Part shown: in pieces, positions 1 to 8,811 of the stretch
How positions within the stretch are numbered: the stretch's first letter is position 1
How the letters are laid out: each line of letters begins with the position of its first letter
Source: Stratiolaelaps scimitus
Taxonomy: Eukaryota > Arthropoda > Arachnida > Mesostigmata > Laelapidae
Direction: 5' to 3'
Assembly: GCA_019614645.1 (NCBI GenBank)
Contig: JABWDB010000012.1
Coordinates: 5,394,001-5,458,000 of the forward strand
DNA length: 64,000 bases
Translations under genes and position numbers: made by a program
Notes under the pieces: model-generated
Told to the model about the DNA's origin: nothing
The model's database searches: none
The model's input: only the letters and a program-made list of their open reading frames with translations

Positions 1-79
1 GAAAAGAACCGGAAACAACCTCCGCTGTAATAACTGTGTGTCTAATAGAAAACTCTTATCTGGCTTATTATACTTTCAG
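1..79 (+). other. 3' end of intron 1 of cuticle gene 1
   Basis: This is the intron tail of the first cuticle gene. It ends in a pyrimidine-rich stretch and an AG at 78-79, directly before the conserved exon 2. The same sequence recurs at about 3470-3541 inside the intron of gene 2, with a few substitutions, so it is a duplicated intron end. The first exon, expected to carry only the ATG, and the promoter lie upstream of the window. Confidence 0.75.
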
Positions 80-580
80 CGTTCCTTCGCCGTTCTCGTT
101 GCTCTGGCCATTGCCGCCAGCGGTGTTTTGGCCGAGCGCCAACATGGAGCTGCTCGAAGCTACGGAGGTTCAGGTGGAGGTGCTGGTGGCGCTGAGAACT
201 ATGGCCCCCCATCGCCGTACGAGTTCAGCTACAGTTCGCAGGATCCCGAAGGATCGCACAGCCGCAGTGAGAGCTCGGACGGCAAAACCGTTCGTGGTCA
301 CTACATGATCCAGTTGGCCGATGGATCGATGCGAAAGGTTGAATATCACGCTGACGAGCGCGGCTTCTATGCTCACGTCAAGACGAACGAACTCGGCACC
401 GAATCGAAGAATCCGGCCGATGCTGTCTTCGAGTCGACGGCGCTTACTGGCGAACAGGCTGCTCTTCAATTCGGATCGAAGGGTGGCTCTCGCGGAAGTG
501 GAAGCGGCGGCTTTGGCCGATCGGCTGGAGGTGCTGCTGGCCGCTCCGGGGGCTTCGGCGGAAGCGCTTCCGGGTGGTAA
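80..580 (+). CDS. RR-domain cuticle protein, gene 1 (exon 2; 5' end outside window)
   Basis: This exon encodes a secreted structural cuticle protein of the Rebers-Riddiford (CPR) family, which binds chitin in the exoskeleton. Translated from the splice acceptor, and taking the ATG from an upstream exon as in genes 2 and 3, it gives 167 aa. The parts are a hydrophobic signal peptide (RSFAVLVALAIAASGVLA, cleavage probably before ERQHG), a short Gly/Ser linker, the RR domain at about residues 47-107 (GHYMIQLADGSMRKVEYHAD, then RGFYAHV), the acarine-like motif KTNELGTESKNPAD, and a Gly/Ser-rich tail ending in GW. An unspliced ATG at 38 would give a poor N-terminus and sits in intron sequence, so I reject it. 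The signal peptide differs clearly from genes 2 and 3, while the RR exon is nearly identical to gene 3. The final residues also differ (GSASGW against GGAAAWQ). Confidence 0.9.
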   Translation, partial: RSFAVLVALAIAASGVLAERQHGAARSYGGSGGGAGGAENYGPPSPYEFSYSSQDPEGSHSRSESSDGKTVRGHYMIQLADGSMRKVEYHADERGFYAHVKTNELGTESKNPADAVFESTALTGEQAALQFGSKGGSRGSGSGGFGRSAGGAAGRSGGFGGSASGW

Positions 581-800
581 TAATCTGCTCTTCTAGTAGG
601 ATTACTATAGCTCATGGCATATAAGTCAGTACCTCACTGGATACTGAATTCTGCCAAGTGAAGTTGTACATATATACATACATACATTGATACATTGTTT
701 TATATGTGTAAAATGCTGTATATTCAAAATGAGATATGCAATATAAGAGCATATCTAGGAAAGCATGAGGGATTTGTTTTTAGGGTCTTGTGGAATTAAT

Positions 801-806
801 AATAAA
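801..806 (+). terminator. polyadenylation signal of cuticle gene 1
   Basis: An AATAAA lies about 220 nt after the stop codon. It sits in a stretch (about 760-840) that is strongly conserved with the 3' UTR of gene 2 (about 4427-4505), including the run TTTGTTTTTAGGGT and the following TGTACACATTATC. The conservation supports this as the shared 3' end of the duplicated genes. Confidence 0.7.
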
Positions 807-1004
807 TGCTGACTGTACACATTATCTTGCAAACTAGATTTTGCCTATTAAATTTGCCGGGTACAATGTCGCTAGTGCTTAGCGTGTTGGCAAACAAACA
901 GTGGTATATGGCGTGTACTAAAGTTGATTGCAAACGTGTTTGTTACTATAATATAAAAATGTTTTAATTGAGAAACATGTGGCTGATAGATCATTTAGAG
1001 GTAC

Positions 1005-1490
1005 AGTTGAGGTACGGGTCGATAAACCCATTTTGGGGTTGAATTGCCTATATCCAGGTATCTGAATGACCAAACTTGAACAATAAGAAAAGCTTAAGTT
1101 TACGTCCTCTGACGTAACCGTTGCGTGGACGGTGTATTTCACGTATCTAGAGGTATATATCTCCTTGCATAATCGTCCTGCTTAGACCTCTGCTGTGCCA
1201 GAGATTTCAGGATATCGACTATCTACAGGCTTCTTAGATTACTAACTACCGTGAAAAGCAGTATTATTTCCCTGTCGAGCAATTTTAAAGGCTCCATTTA
1301 AGCTGAACCGGATTCACGCCCGCCTTTATTCAAAGGGATATATCGTTTTATTGAACTAATATAGGATAACCAATAGTCCATGACTGATCGCTACTGCTAG
1401 ACTTTATTTTTGAGAGGAGGAAATTTAGACTAGCAGTACAGGAGGCCTCGCATTGACGGAAGATCGTTGACGGTCACCTATGGAAAAACG
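1005..1490. repeat. duplicated downstream block, copy 1
   Basis: This flank matches the flank of gene 2 at about 4765-5025 in patches. The block with GGTCGATAAACCCATTTT and the following GAATGACCAAACTTGAACA is almost identical (about 1016-1082 against 4771-4838). The CACCTATGGAAAAA segment also recurs (about 1475 against 5006). The block shows that the duplication of genes 1 and 2 included at least 0.9 kb of 3' flank. No ORF with coding character is seen here. Confidence 0.75.
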
Positions 1491-1639
1491 TAACAACAAT
1501 ATTATGTTATTATTTTGTTAAGTCTTTCGAGGTGTCCAAGATGGATGTCCAAGTGTCTCATTTACCAAGACGAAGATTGATTTCTTAGGAAGAAGGTCGA
1601 TTATTTTCAAGCAGTTACCAAAAATAGGAAACATACATT

Positions 1640-2600
1640 TTTCATCTATCTGACCAAGCACATCACGAACTGTCTCTATTCATTCACAATGAAGAGATGT
1701 TATCCTCGGCAACTAGTGTTCAACAAGGTAATTCGCTTGGCCCCTCATTGTTTAGCCAGCTTTGAAGAAGTTGGTTGACTCTTTATCCTCTCCTTTAAAC
1801 CTTTCGGTACCTCGACGACAGTATCTTAGGTGGAGACATTGAGACGGGTTTTGGCGGATATCAGGAAGGTCTTGGCATTTCAATCTCAATCCGAACTATT
1901 TAAAAATCCGCCCAAAACGGAAGTCTTCACCATCTTCACCAGACATTTCTAGCGGATCTTCATTAGTACAAGCAGTTCGCAACATACTTCCTGAACCCAA
2001 CGAAGCCGAAAGAGACAACCTCGAGTTCCTACCAGGCGGTCCCCTACATTTCTGACGTATTTCGACCACGTTGAAAATCACAGTGTGAACAACCTTGGGT
2101 AATGCTGAAAAGGTTACCTGCATTCATCCATATGGGATCACTATGAGAAATATCGGGAGGAAATATCCACACCTCTTTGTGAGACCACGGTAACATTTGA
2201 ACGTACGATAGCTGTAGTATCTTGTTTATTTATCCAAGCTGCATAATTGAATATTCCCCAAATTCTAGCAGGTCTTCAACAATAAAATCCTGGTCTGGGA
2301 CTGCACCGAGACTCATACTTTGGCGAATTCTTTATGTTAATCACGAAGCAACAAACACAACCCGGTTATGTAGCTCCGACACTGCCAAACACTACAAGAA
2401 TGGAGGAATATTACTTTATACCTGTAGCATTCGAAACTACTGGAGGATCTGGGATTCAGTTTTCGAACCATCTATACTCATTGGGAGGAAGATTATTCTC
2501 TCTCTCTGTCACAGGGGATCCTCGTGAAAGAGAATTCTTAATGCAAATATTTTTCATAGAGATATATAAAGAGCTAACGCAATCTCTATTATGAGACTGG
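1640..2600 (+). mobile_element. degenerate non-LTR retrotransposon, reverse transcriptase 3' part
   Basis: This is a broken LINE-like reverse transcriptase on the + strand. In one frame from about 1670 the translation reads SSATSVQQGNSLGP, matching the RT motif GVQQGDPLGP. After two in-frame stops it reads YLDDSILGGD at about 1808-1837, which is the catalytic YxDD box with the usual LGG following. After a frame change NPPKTEVFTIF appears (about 1915), matching the N-P-S-K-x-E-V motif after the palm domain. A further frame at 2334-2594 holds PVAFETTGGSG and LTGDPRE-like text (here SVTGDPREREFLMQ), which is typical of the C-terminal end of this RT group. The several stops and frame changes make it a dead relic. 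The clade is not assigned. Confidence 0.8.
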
Positions 2601-2982
2601 GGCGATGGAGAGGAGCTCTTTCAGAGGAATCTTAAATTTTGGTGAATGTGACACCCTTAATAATCACTAAAAATGCTCGTTCACTGGGTCCAATTGTTGC
2701 TCAAATTTCGTGAATAATAATTACAATAATTAATAATCATAATCATTATAAACACTATTTTACGAGTCAAACGATTGTGACAATATATCACCACCCACTT
2801 ACCGGCCCCTCGTGCTTTTTCGAATCGGTGGATGTAGCGCGTACCGAAGATACGAGCCAATGGCGGCGTTTTTTTCTTATTCAATGGCTATTCTGCCCTC
2901 TCCGATGATCGTACCAATTGGCCACAATATCGGGACCGTCCGAAAATGCAAATGCCCATCTGATACATCCAGACGGCTGAGA
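2601..2982. other. upstream region of cuticle gene 2
   Basis: This AT-rich spacer lies between the retrotransposon relic and the gene 2 TATA box. It contains no ORF with coding character. It probably holds the proximal regulatory DNA of gene 2, but I can name no binding site with confidence. Confidence 0.4.
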
Positions 2983-3030
2983 TATATAAAGGTTGCATCT
3001 TTTCGGAGAAGTCGTCAAAAAACACAGTTG
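2983..3030 (+). promoter_or_regulatory. core promoter of cuticle gene 2 (TATA box)
   Basis: TATATAAA at 2983-2990 is followed about 34 nt later by GTCAAAA (A at 3017), a weak initiator-like site. The ATG lies at 3073, giving a 5' UTR of about 55 nt. Gene 3 has the same arrangement, which supports the call. Confidence 0.7.
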
Positions 3031-3072
3031 ACTCACTGAGCTGAAGTACCTTCACCTGCCCCGCAACACAAG

Positions 3073-4243
3073 ATGGTATGGATCATCATTGTCACAGGAC
3101 TGAGTTCATATCGTGAACTCAGCTGGTAGATCGTCAATTCACATTATCTGTGTTCAAACTCAGTCGACCAATTATTGGATTAGCAGCTCTCAAAGGAACA
3201 GCTATCGGACTCGCTCACTATTCGTGAAGGATTACTATTTGGATAATGAGCTTGAATGAAGCCCGTTTAATACTTGTTCAACTTCAATTCACCTTATTTT
3301 TTCTTCGTTGATAATTCATTAATCACCGCGCTGCAGCATAGTGAGACCGTGTACCAGCAGTACTGTGGACGTTCAATGTTAAATAAGAGGAGCCAGAATA
3401 GTGAGCACCGATTCGTATCTAGACTTATCTCGTGAAGTCGCCCTGTTCCGGGGGCTTTCTGTCTGTGAAAAAAAAAACCAGAAACAACCACAGCTGTAAT
3501 AACTGTGTCTAATAGGAAACTCCTATCTGGCTTATTATACTCAGCCTCTTGAGTGATTTGTCAGCTGAGGGAAGAAGCGCTTTTTATTGTTGTTGCTTCT
3601 GCTGCAAAGCGTTGAATTGTCTTGTGCCAGGTCAAATCGAGGCTCTACCTAACACATGCTGTAAATAATGAGCGTCTTGCGTTTGTTCTGTTTCCAGCGT
3701 TCATTCACTGTTCTCGCTACACTTGCCGCTGTGGTGGTTGGCCTCGCTAGCGCGGGTCAGCTTGGCGCTCGACACCACGGAGCCGCTCGCAGCTACGGAG
3801 GTTCAGGTGTAGGTGCTGGTGGCGCTGAGAACTATGGTCCCCCATCGCCGTACGAGTTCAGCTACGAGTCGCAGGATCCCCAAGGATCGCACAGCCGCAG
3901 TGAGAGCTCGGACGGCAAAACCGTTCGTGGTCACTACATGATCCAGTTGGCCGATGGATCGATGCGAAAGGTTGAATATCACGCTGACGAGCGCGGTTTC
4001 TATGCTCACGTCAAGACGAACGAACTCGGCACCGAATCGAAGAATCCGGCTGATGCTGTCTTCGAGTCAACGGCGCTTACTGGCGAACAGGCTGCTCTTC
4101 AATTCGGATCGAAGGGTGGCTCTCGCGGAAGTGGAAGCGGCGGCTTTGGCCGATCGGCTGGTAGCGCCGAATGGTCCCCATCGAAGCCAGCGGCCGCTGG
4201 CCGCGCCGGAGGTTACGGTGGAGGGGCTGCCGCGTGGCAGTAA
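3073..4243 (+). CDS. RR-domain cuticle protein, gene 2 (join 3073..3075, 3698..4243)
   Basis: This gene encodes a secreted chitin-binding cuticle protein of the Rebers-Riddiford family, 182 aa. Exon 1 contributes only the ATG (3073-3075), followed at once by the donor GTATGG. The intron (3076-3697, phase 0) ends in a pyrimidine tract and CAG, and exon 2 starts CGT TCA TTC. Splicing gives MRSFTVLATLAAVVVGLASA, a textbook signal peptide with cleavage after residue 20. The mature protein has a short Gly-rich linker, the RR domain at about residues 52-112 (GHYMIQLADGSMRKVEYHAD, RGFYAHV), KTNELGTESKNPAD, and a Gly/Ser/Ala-rich tail ending AAAWQ. Compared with genes 1 and 3 the tail has an extra EWSPSKPAAAG segment, and the RR lead-in reads SYESQDPQG instead of SYSSQDPEG. 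Starting without splicing at 3668 would put intron sequence before the signal peptide. Expression in epidermis during moulting is expected from the family, not shown here. Confidence 0.9.
3100..3122. promoter_or_regulatory. perfect 9-bp inverted repeat in intron 1 of gene 2
   Basis: CTGAGTTCA and TGAACTCAG flank a 5-nt spacer (TATCG), starting 24 nt after the splice donor. The arms contain AGTTCA/TGAACT, which resembles nuclear-receptor half-sites. It could also simply form an RNA hairpin. No equivalent is visible in the intron of gene 3. Confidence 0.4.
3470..3544 (+). repeat. gene-1-type intron end retained inside gene 2 intron
   Basis: This stretch matches window positions 8-79, including GCTGTAATAACTGTGT and TATCTGGCTTATTATACT, and ends in TCAG. 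In gene 1 that AG is the acceptor used for exon 2. In gene 2 it is followed instead by a gene-3-type intron segment (CCTCTTGAGTGATTTGTCAG). It is a fossil acceptor and marks a recombination boundary. Confidence 0.8.
3545..3697 (+). repeat. gene-3-type intron end in gene 2
   Basis: This part of the gene 2 intron is almost identical to 8882-9101 of gene 3, apart from a 67-nt segment present in gene 3 (about 8918-8984) and absent here. It carries the acceptor really used, the pyrimidine-rich GTTTGTTCTGTTTCCAG. Confidence 0.85.
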
Positions 4244-4457
4244 CATTGGCCATAGTGTGCTGCTGCTCGCGTAGGATCATTATTATTATTATATCTAATG
4301 ACAGTATGATCACCTCGTTAGATGCTTAATTGAATTTGTATATACGTACATATACTGTTTTATATTTGTAGAATGCTGTAAATTCGAAACTATATATATA
4401 TATATGGTTATATATTAATTTATGAAAGCATGAGGATTTGTTTTTAGGGTATTGTGG

Positions 4458-4470
4458 AATAAACAATAAA
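4458..4470 (+). terminator. polyadenylation signals of cuticle gene 2
   Basis: Two overlapping-range AATAAA hexamers (4458-4463 and 4465-4470) lie about 215-225 nt after the stop. They sit in the 3' UTR segment shared with gene 1. Confidence 0.7.
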
Positions 4471-4764
4471 TGCTATTAAATGTACACATTATCGTGCAAA
4501 TTAGACGCTGTATTCACAAACATTTGACTGATAGATCATTCAAGGGTATGTATTACCGAATGCGTTTACTGGGAGAACACGCTGATCGGATGCTAAGTCC
4601 GCCATTATATAAGTAAAGACCAAGTTAGTTAGGTGGATCTGTCTCTACTTGACTGGCAATGAATTTTTTGACACTTCTCCCATACAAAAATATATAAATA
4701 TTTAGTACAACAGTGTCAGCAGCCAAACTCACTAGCGACGCACGGTCAAACCAAAGGACATTCG

Positions 4765-5025
4765 AGATACGGGTCGATAAACCCATTTTGAGGTTGAATT
4801 GCCTCTATCCCGGTATTTGAATGACCAAACTTGAACAGTCACTCGTCTCAGTTCAAAGGGACAAGTCGTTTTACTGAACCAAAGGTATAGAAAAACTAGT
4901 AGACGATCATTGTTACTCCTGGCCTAAAATATGGGTCCCGCCTTCTAGCATTGGGTCCTCGAATTCATACTGCTATAAAGCGGTATCGAGGGTTTCGATT
5001 GAGAGTCACCTATGGAAAAAGGATT
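4765..5025. repeat. duplicated downstream block, copy 2
   Basis: This is the counterpart of 1005-1490. The GGTCGATAAACCCATTTT block, the GAATGACCAAACTTGAACA block and CACCTATGGAAAAA occur in the same order with small changes. Parts of copy 1 between them are missing here. Confidence 0.75.
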
Positions 5026-6962
5026 TTTAGGAATTGAGCCTGCCTTCTCCGCCTCTGCAACCAGATACTTTTTCGCCGCTCAAGCCACCGCGCCGATGAC
5101 CATCGTGTGAAGATCTTCAGTTGTCGATCCGCCCATAGTCTAGCGGTATCAGTAAATTCACTTGTGCGCACAAATTATCTATGGCTAATCCCAGTCGACT
5201 AATAAATATATAGGATAATAAACACATAAATCATGAGGCTTGGAGAGAAACAAATAACGTTAACTTCTACTCGAGACACGAAAATAATGGTAATGTTACT
5301 CAACCTGGCCAGTCTCCGAGGTTCGCTTTGATGAATGACGCGATGGATTACTCGGTCACCAGAACATATCTGTGTGTTCCAGCCCCTACACGATGACGCC
5401 CACATGTTTTTGGGGGCATAAAAAAATTCATACGAGAACACTAATTTTCGTCTTCAAACGTATACCACTGCCATAATCAATGTGTTCATTTCATTGACCA
5501 TCAACTATTGGCCTTGTTCCGATGACCCGCCCCACCTTCCCCCAGGTAGCTACAGAACACACTTAAATATTCTGGAACAAAGTTCCATTCATCGACGAGG
5601 CTCGTCGCACGAACTAGACATTGATATTATGGCGAATCTAATTTCGAAATTTGCCAACCGGCATACAGATCAAAGTGAAATGCCCCGCAGCAAAATCTAT
5701 AGTTTAGCGGAGAGTACTTCAAAATCTTTCGAGTGCCTCGATTTTGCAAGGGTAGTACCATTACAAGCTTCGAGCTACTGCCAAGTACACCAGTTTCAGT
5801 TTCAAAATCAAGCTTATTCTCGGAACTGCACAATATACATATGCTTTAGTTGTCGATAAAAAATAAATAAAATAAAAGGGTTTTTTTCACCTCAGTTCAC
5901 ACTGATAATAAAGACATTACATAGAAGTGTACGATATTCGAAATGAAATTGCACAGTTGACGATATCGCAACAAATATACATATACACACAATACATTAA
6001 TATCATTCAAACATTACAGTGTCAACAGTATGTGTAGCCGTCACACTTATCACAATGGTTTGACAGTGTTCATAAAAAATTATTTTACCATCTCTGCAAC
6101 CTTTTTCGCTGACTTAAGTAAACGAACTTGTCCTAAATGGCCAGAGGTATACGGTGTTTGTGGTCAGCGAATGCAATGACAAGAGGGAGCGTCCTCGGTG
6201 CCTGATAGTCGATATTCGTCAGAGGATTTACTGGGAGGCTTCTTTATGCTTAACGAGTACTACGATTCTAGTCTATATTATTTATTTTAATATGCCAAAA
6301 GCTATAATTGTCCCGTGGGAACGTGTTTAAAGGCAAGGTCGCGTCATCGAACGGGTTCTAGTACTTCTCAAGGCCAAGTGACCATAGTACTACAATTGCG
6401 TTTTCGTTCTGCATATCTCATAGCGCACGTAGTAACAAAAAACAGTACTGTGGTTCTTGTGATTATCTGCTTGTTCACAAAATGTTTTCTATTTTCAACA
6501 TGAGCAAACTTCACCGTATCTTCTAGGGATTCATTACCCCAATATCTATCACCTTTTGGGGTCGTCAAAGCCGCACGGCGATATATGTATTCGCGTTCTG
6601 AAAACGTTTCAACCCTAAGCAATGCCTAACAGCAAATGCAGCGAAATGATCGAGTATATATATATATATATGTTAGGTGGTTAGTTCGTTATAGCTGGAT
6701 TGGTGTGCATAAACCGTTTTCGACAAAGAACAGAAATAATCACAGAAATACTGAAATGTGAATTTCAGCGAGTTTTGCATTAGGCAAACAGAAGTTCCCA
6801 CTGGCCATCCTTTACAATCTTGAGAGCGTGCTTAATGCAGATTCTCGTACACTCCGACCGTGAAGCGCAACTAGGACAGAGATTTTCCTTCGGTATCGAA
6901 AGGGTCAACTGCTTAGGAACTGGGGAAGTGGGGCCTCCTTGTCCTTGATATCCTATTAAGGA
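5026..6962. other. intergenic DNA between cuticle genes 2 and 3, first part
   Basis: I see only short ORFs without coding character on either strand. The stretch includes a (TA)n run at about 6654-6671. No recognisable gene. Confidence 0.5.
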
Positions 6963-6996
6963 TATATAAGGGAGGGTGCTCCTGGACGTCTTCAGC
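6963..6996 (+). promoter_or_regulatory. orphan TATA plus initiator-like pair
   Basis: TATATAAG at 6963-6970 is followed by TTCAGC with the A at 6994, a spacing of 31 nt, ideal for an arthropod core promoter. No ORF of note follows, and a SINE-like tail starts about 45 nt downstream. It may be a relic promoter or chance. Confidence 0.3.
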
Positions 6997-7038
6997 GGGT
7001 GCAATTGTCGCCGACTACAATAACTATAATTTACGTAT

Positions 7039-7115
7039 AAAAGAACTTGAGCATTGTAAAATTGCAGTTCCTTTAATGAACCAATCAACCATTAGTATTT
7101 TTTACCTTTACTTGT
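7039..7115 (+). mobile_element. SINE-like repeat tail, copy A
   Basis: This copy shares the family core: ACTTGAGCATTGTAAAATTG, then CAGTTCCTTTAAT, then a CCAATCAACC-like block and an end rich in TTTACC. The same core occurs at 30913, 36346, 39821, 40168 and 40325. Confidence 0.65.
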
Positions 7116-8127
7116 ACAATTGAAAGGAACTCATATAAGCAATCGAGAAAAAGAAACAAACTGGCTAACGAACTAACATAGAGTCCTTGATTTCTCAGCT
7201 TGACTACGTCGAAATAAAGCGCGATGGCGAAATTTTTTTTACAATCACCGCTCCGATGGTCATCTCTCGACAGCTTAATCTGGATACACGGTATGTAGTT
7301 CTCAGTCCTAATTAACATGTATATGTACACATCCAGACACCGTTCGATCTGCGAACGCAATAGCAGGAATGGTTTGCAGCGGATGACCTGCGCTTTACCG
7401 TTTTCATGACAAATCGAGAATTTCGACAGCTTCAGGATATAAGTACTTGATAGATGTTGATCTTACAGGAGTACTTTAGAAATGGAACGGGATGGAACGC
7501 TGCTGCGTATTAAAAATGCAGATGTATACGTTCACAAACACACGTACACTGACGCCTGCTTATGGCAATAATGAGAAGGCATAATGAAATACTGCCGTAA
7601 TTAGCGACGACACACGAATTTGCCTCGTGTGTTTTCAATGCGTCTTGATTTAAATCATCTTCGTTCGATGCGTGAATTGTAGGCTTCATTCAAATTTGTT
7701 AAATCTTGTTCAGGTCAGATCGGAGAAAGTTGAGGGCGCGAACAGAATAATCATCGCGAAATGCTCTTATTAATGCGACTTCTATCTTTGTTTACATGAA
7801 TAGTCCTTCAACAATTGTGCCGATATATATCATCTATATATATATATATATATGTATCACCCTTATACATGGAAAGTTTGCACTGAATATATAGAAATGG
7901 CCAACTATATGAGTGATTATCCACAGGATGATGTTATACAATAGACAACACACTAGACGAAATTTAAAGTACGGAACATAACAGACAACCTGTTTTTTAA
8001 CAGTGTCGAAACTATATACTTAATAGTCCGCTTTTGTTCCCAGTCTGTTTTTCGAGCTGACCCTCAGCTGTTCCCCTATCTGGCAGGCCTCAACTCTTAA
8101 CCTGCATGCACTTTGTTTCCAGTCTAC

Positions 8128-8158
<31 letters not shown>

Positions 8159-8659
8159 CCTTAACCACCTAGAACGGATCTGTATAAGAACTTATAGATT
8201 TCTGTTTGTATGGTTCACGAATTTACGCACACGGATAGATTGGACTAGATGGAGATGGACTGAACCAGTCCATTGCATCTGTGTTATTATTGTGTGGCTG
8301 CTTGAACCCACGAAGCATCCAAGCCGACGAGTCGTCTGAGCCGACTGTTCCAGATATGTTTGTATATGACTTGTGCAGTAAAAATGAAAGTTTCGTCAAT
8401 TTCGAGCGCTATCCCTCTCGCCTCCGTCCGCATCTATGGGGCAGCAGGCCCCTAACGTACGGCGCAGCAGTGCGCACGAACGCCAGAAGGTGACCGGGGG
8501 TCAGAATGAAAAGCCTACGGTAGTGTCTGCTCTTCGCGTTACCGTTCTTCAGAAGATCACCGGCGTGTGGTAGCCGCTTGCTCACACTCATCTGTATCGA
8601 CCCCCCTTCCCGAAACAGAGCTGCCTTGGCTATCGCCACCCTCAAATCAATGAGAGCGG
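7116..8659. other. intergenic DNA upstream of cuticle gene 3
   Basis: No gene recognised. There are AT microsatellites at about 7836-7853 and 8128-8151. The last few hundred bases, with higher GC, are presumably the regulatory flank of gene 3. Confidence 0.45.
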
Positions 8660-8700
8660 TATAAAAGCGCGTAGACAGCCACCGATGAGGCATCATCAGT
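8660..8700 (+). promoter_or_regulatory. core promoter of cuticle gene 3 (TATA and initiator)
   Basis: TATAAAA at 8660-8666 is followed by CATCATCAGTC, which offers initiator matches with A at 8692, 8695 or 8698. The coding start at 8812 leaves a 5' UTR of about 115-120 nt. Confidence 0.75.
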
Positions 8701-8811
8701 CGACAACGGGGCAACCGATCTGGATCTGAGACTAATTTCGATTTTTGGCTCGCTTGCTTTCTTTTCACATTAGACATCATTCCCGCATCACAGACGGACA
8801 ACATCACGAAT

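Noticed and set aside
170..469. Antisense ORFs opposite the RR exons (also 3803-4009 and 9207-9506)
   Set aside because: They are mirror frames kept open by the codon bias of the conserved exon and repeat in all three copies; no independent signal.
3668..3697. Unspliced start codons giving longer cuticle N-termini (3668, 9060/9072, 38)
   Set aside because: These codons lie in the pyrimidine-rich intron end. Splicing to the single-codon exon gives a proper signal peptide.
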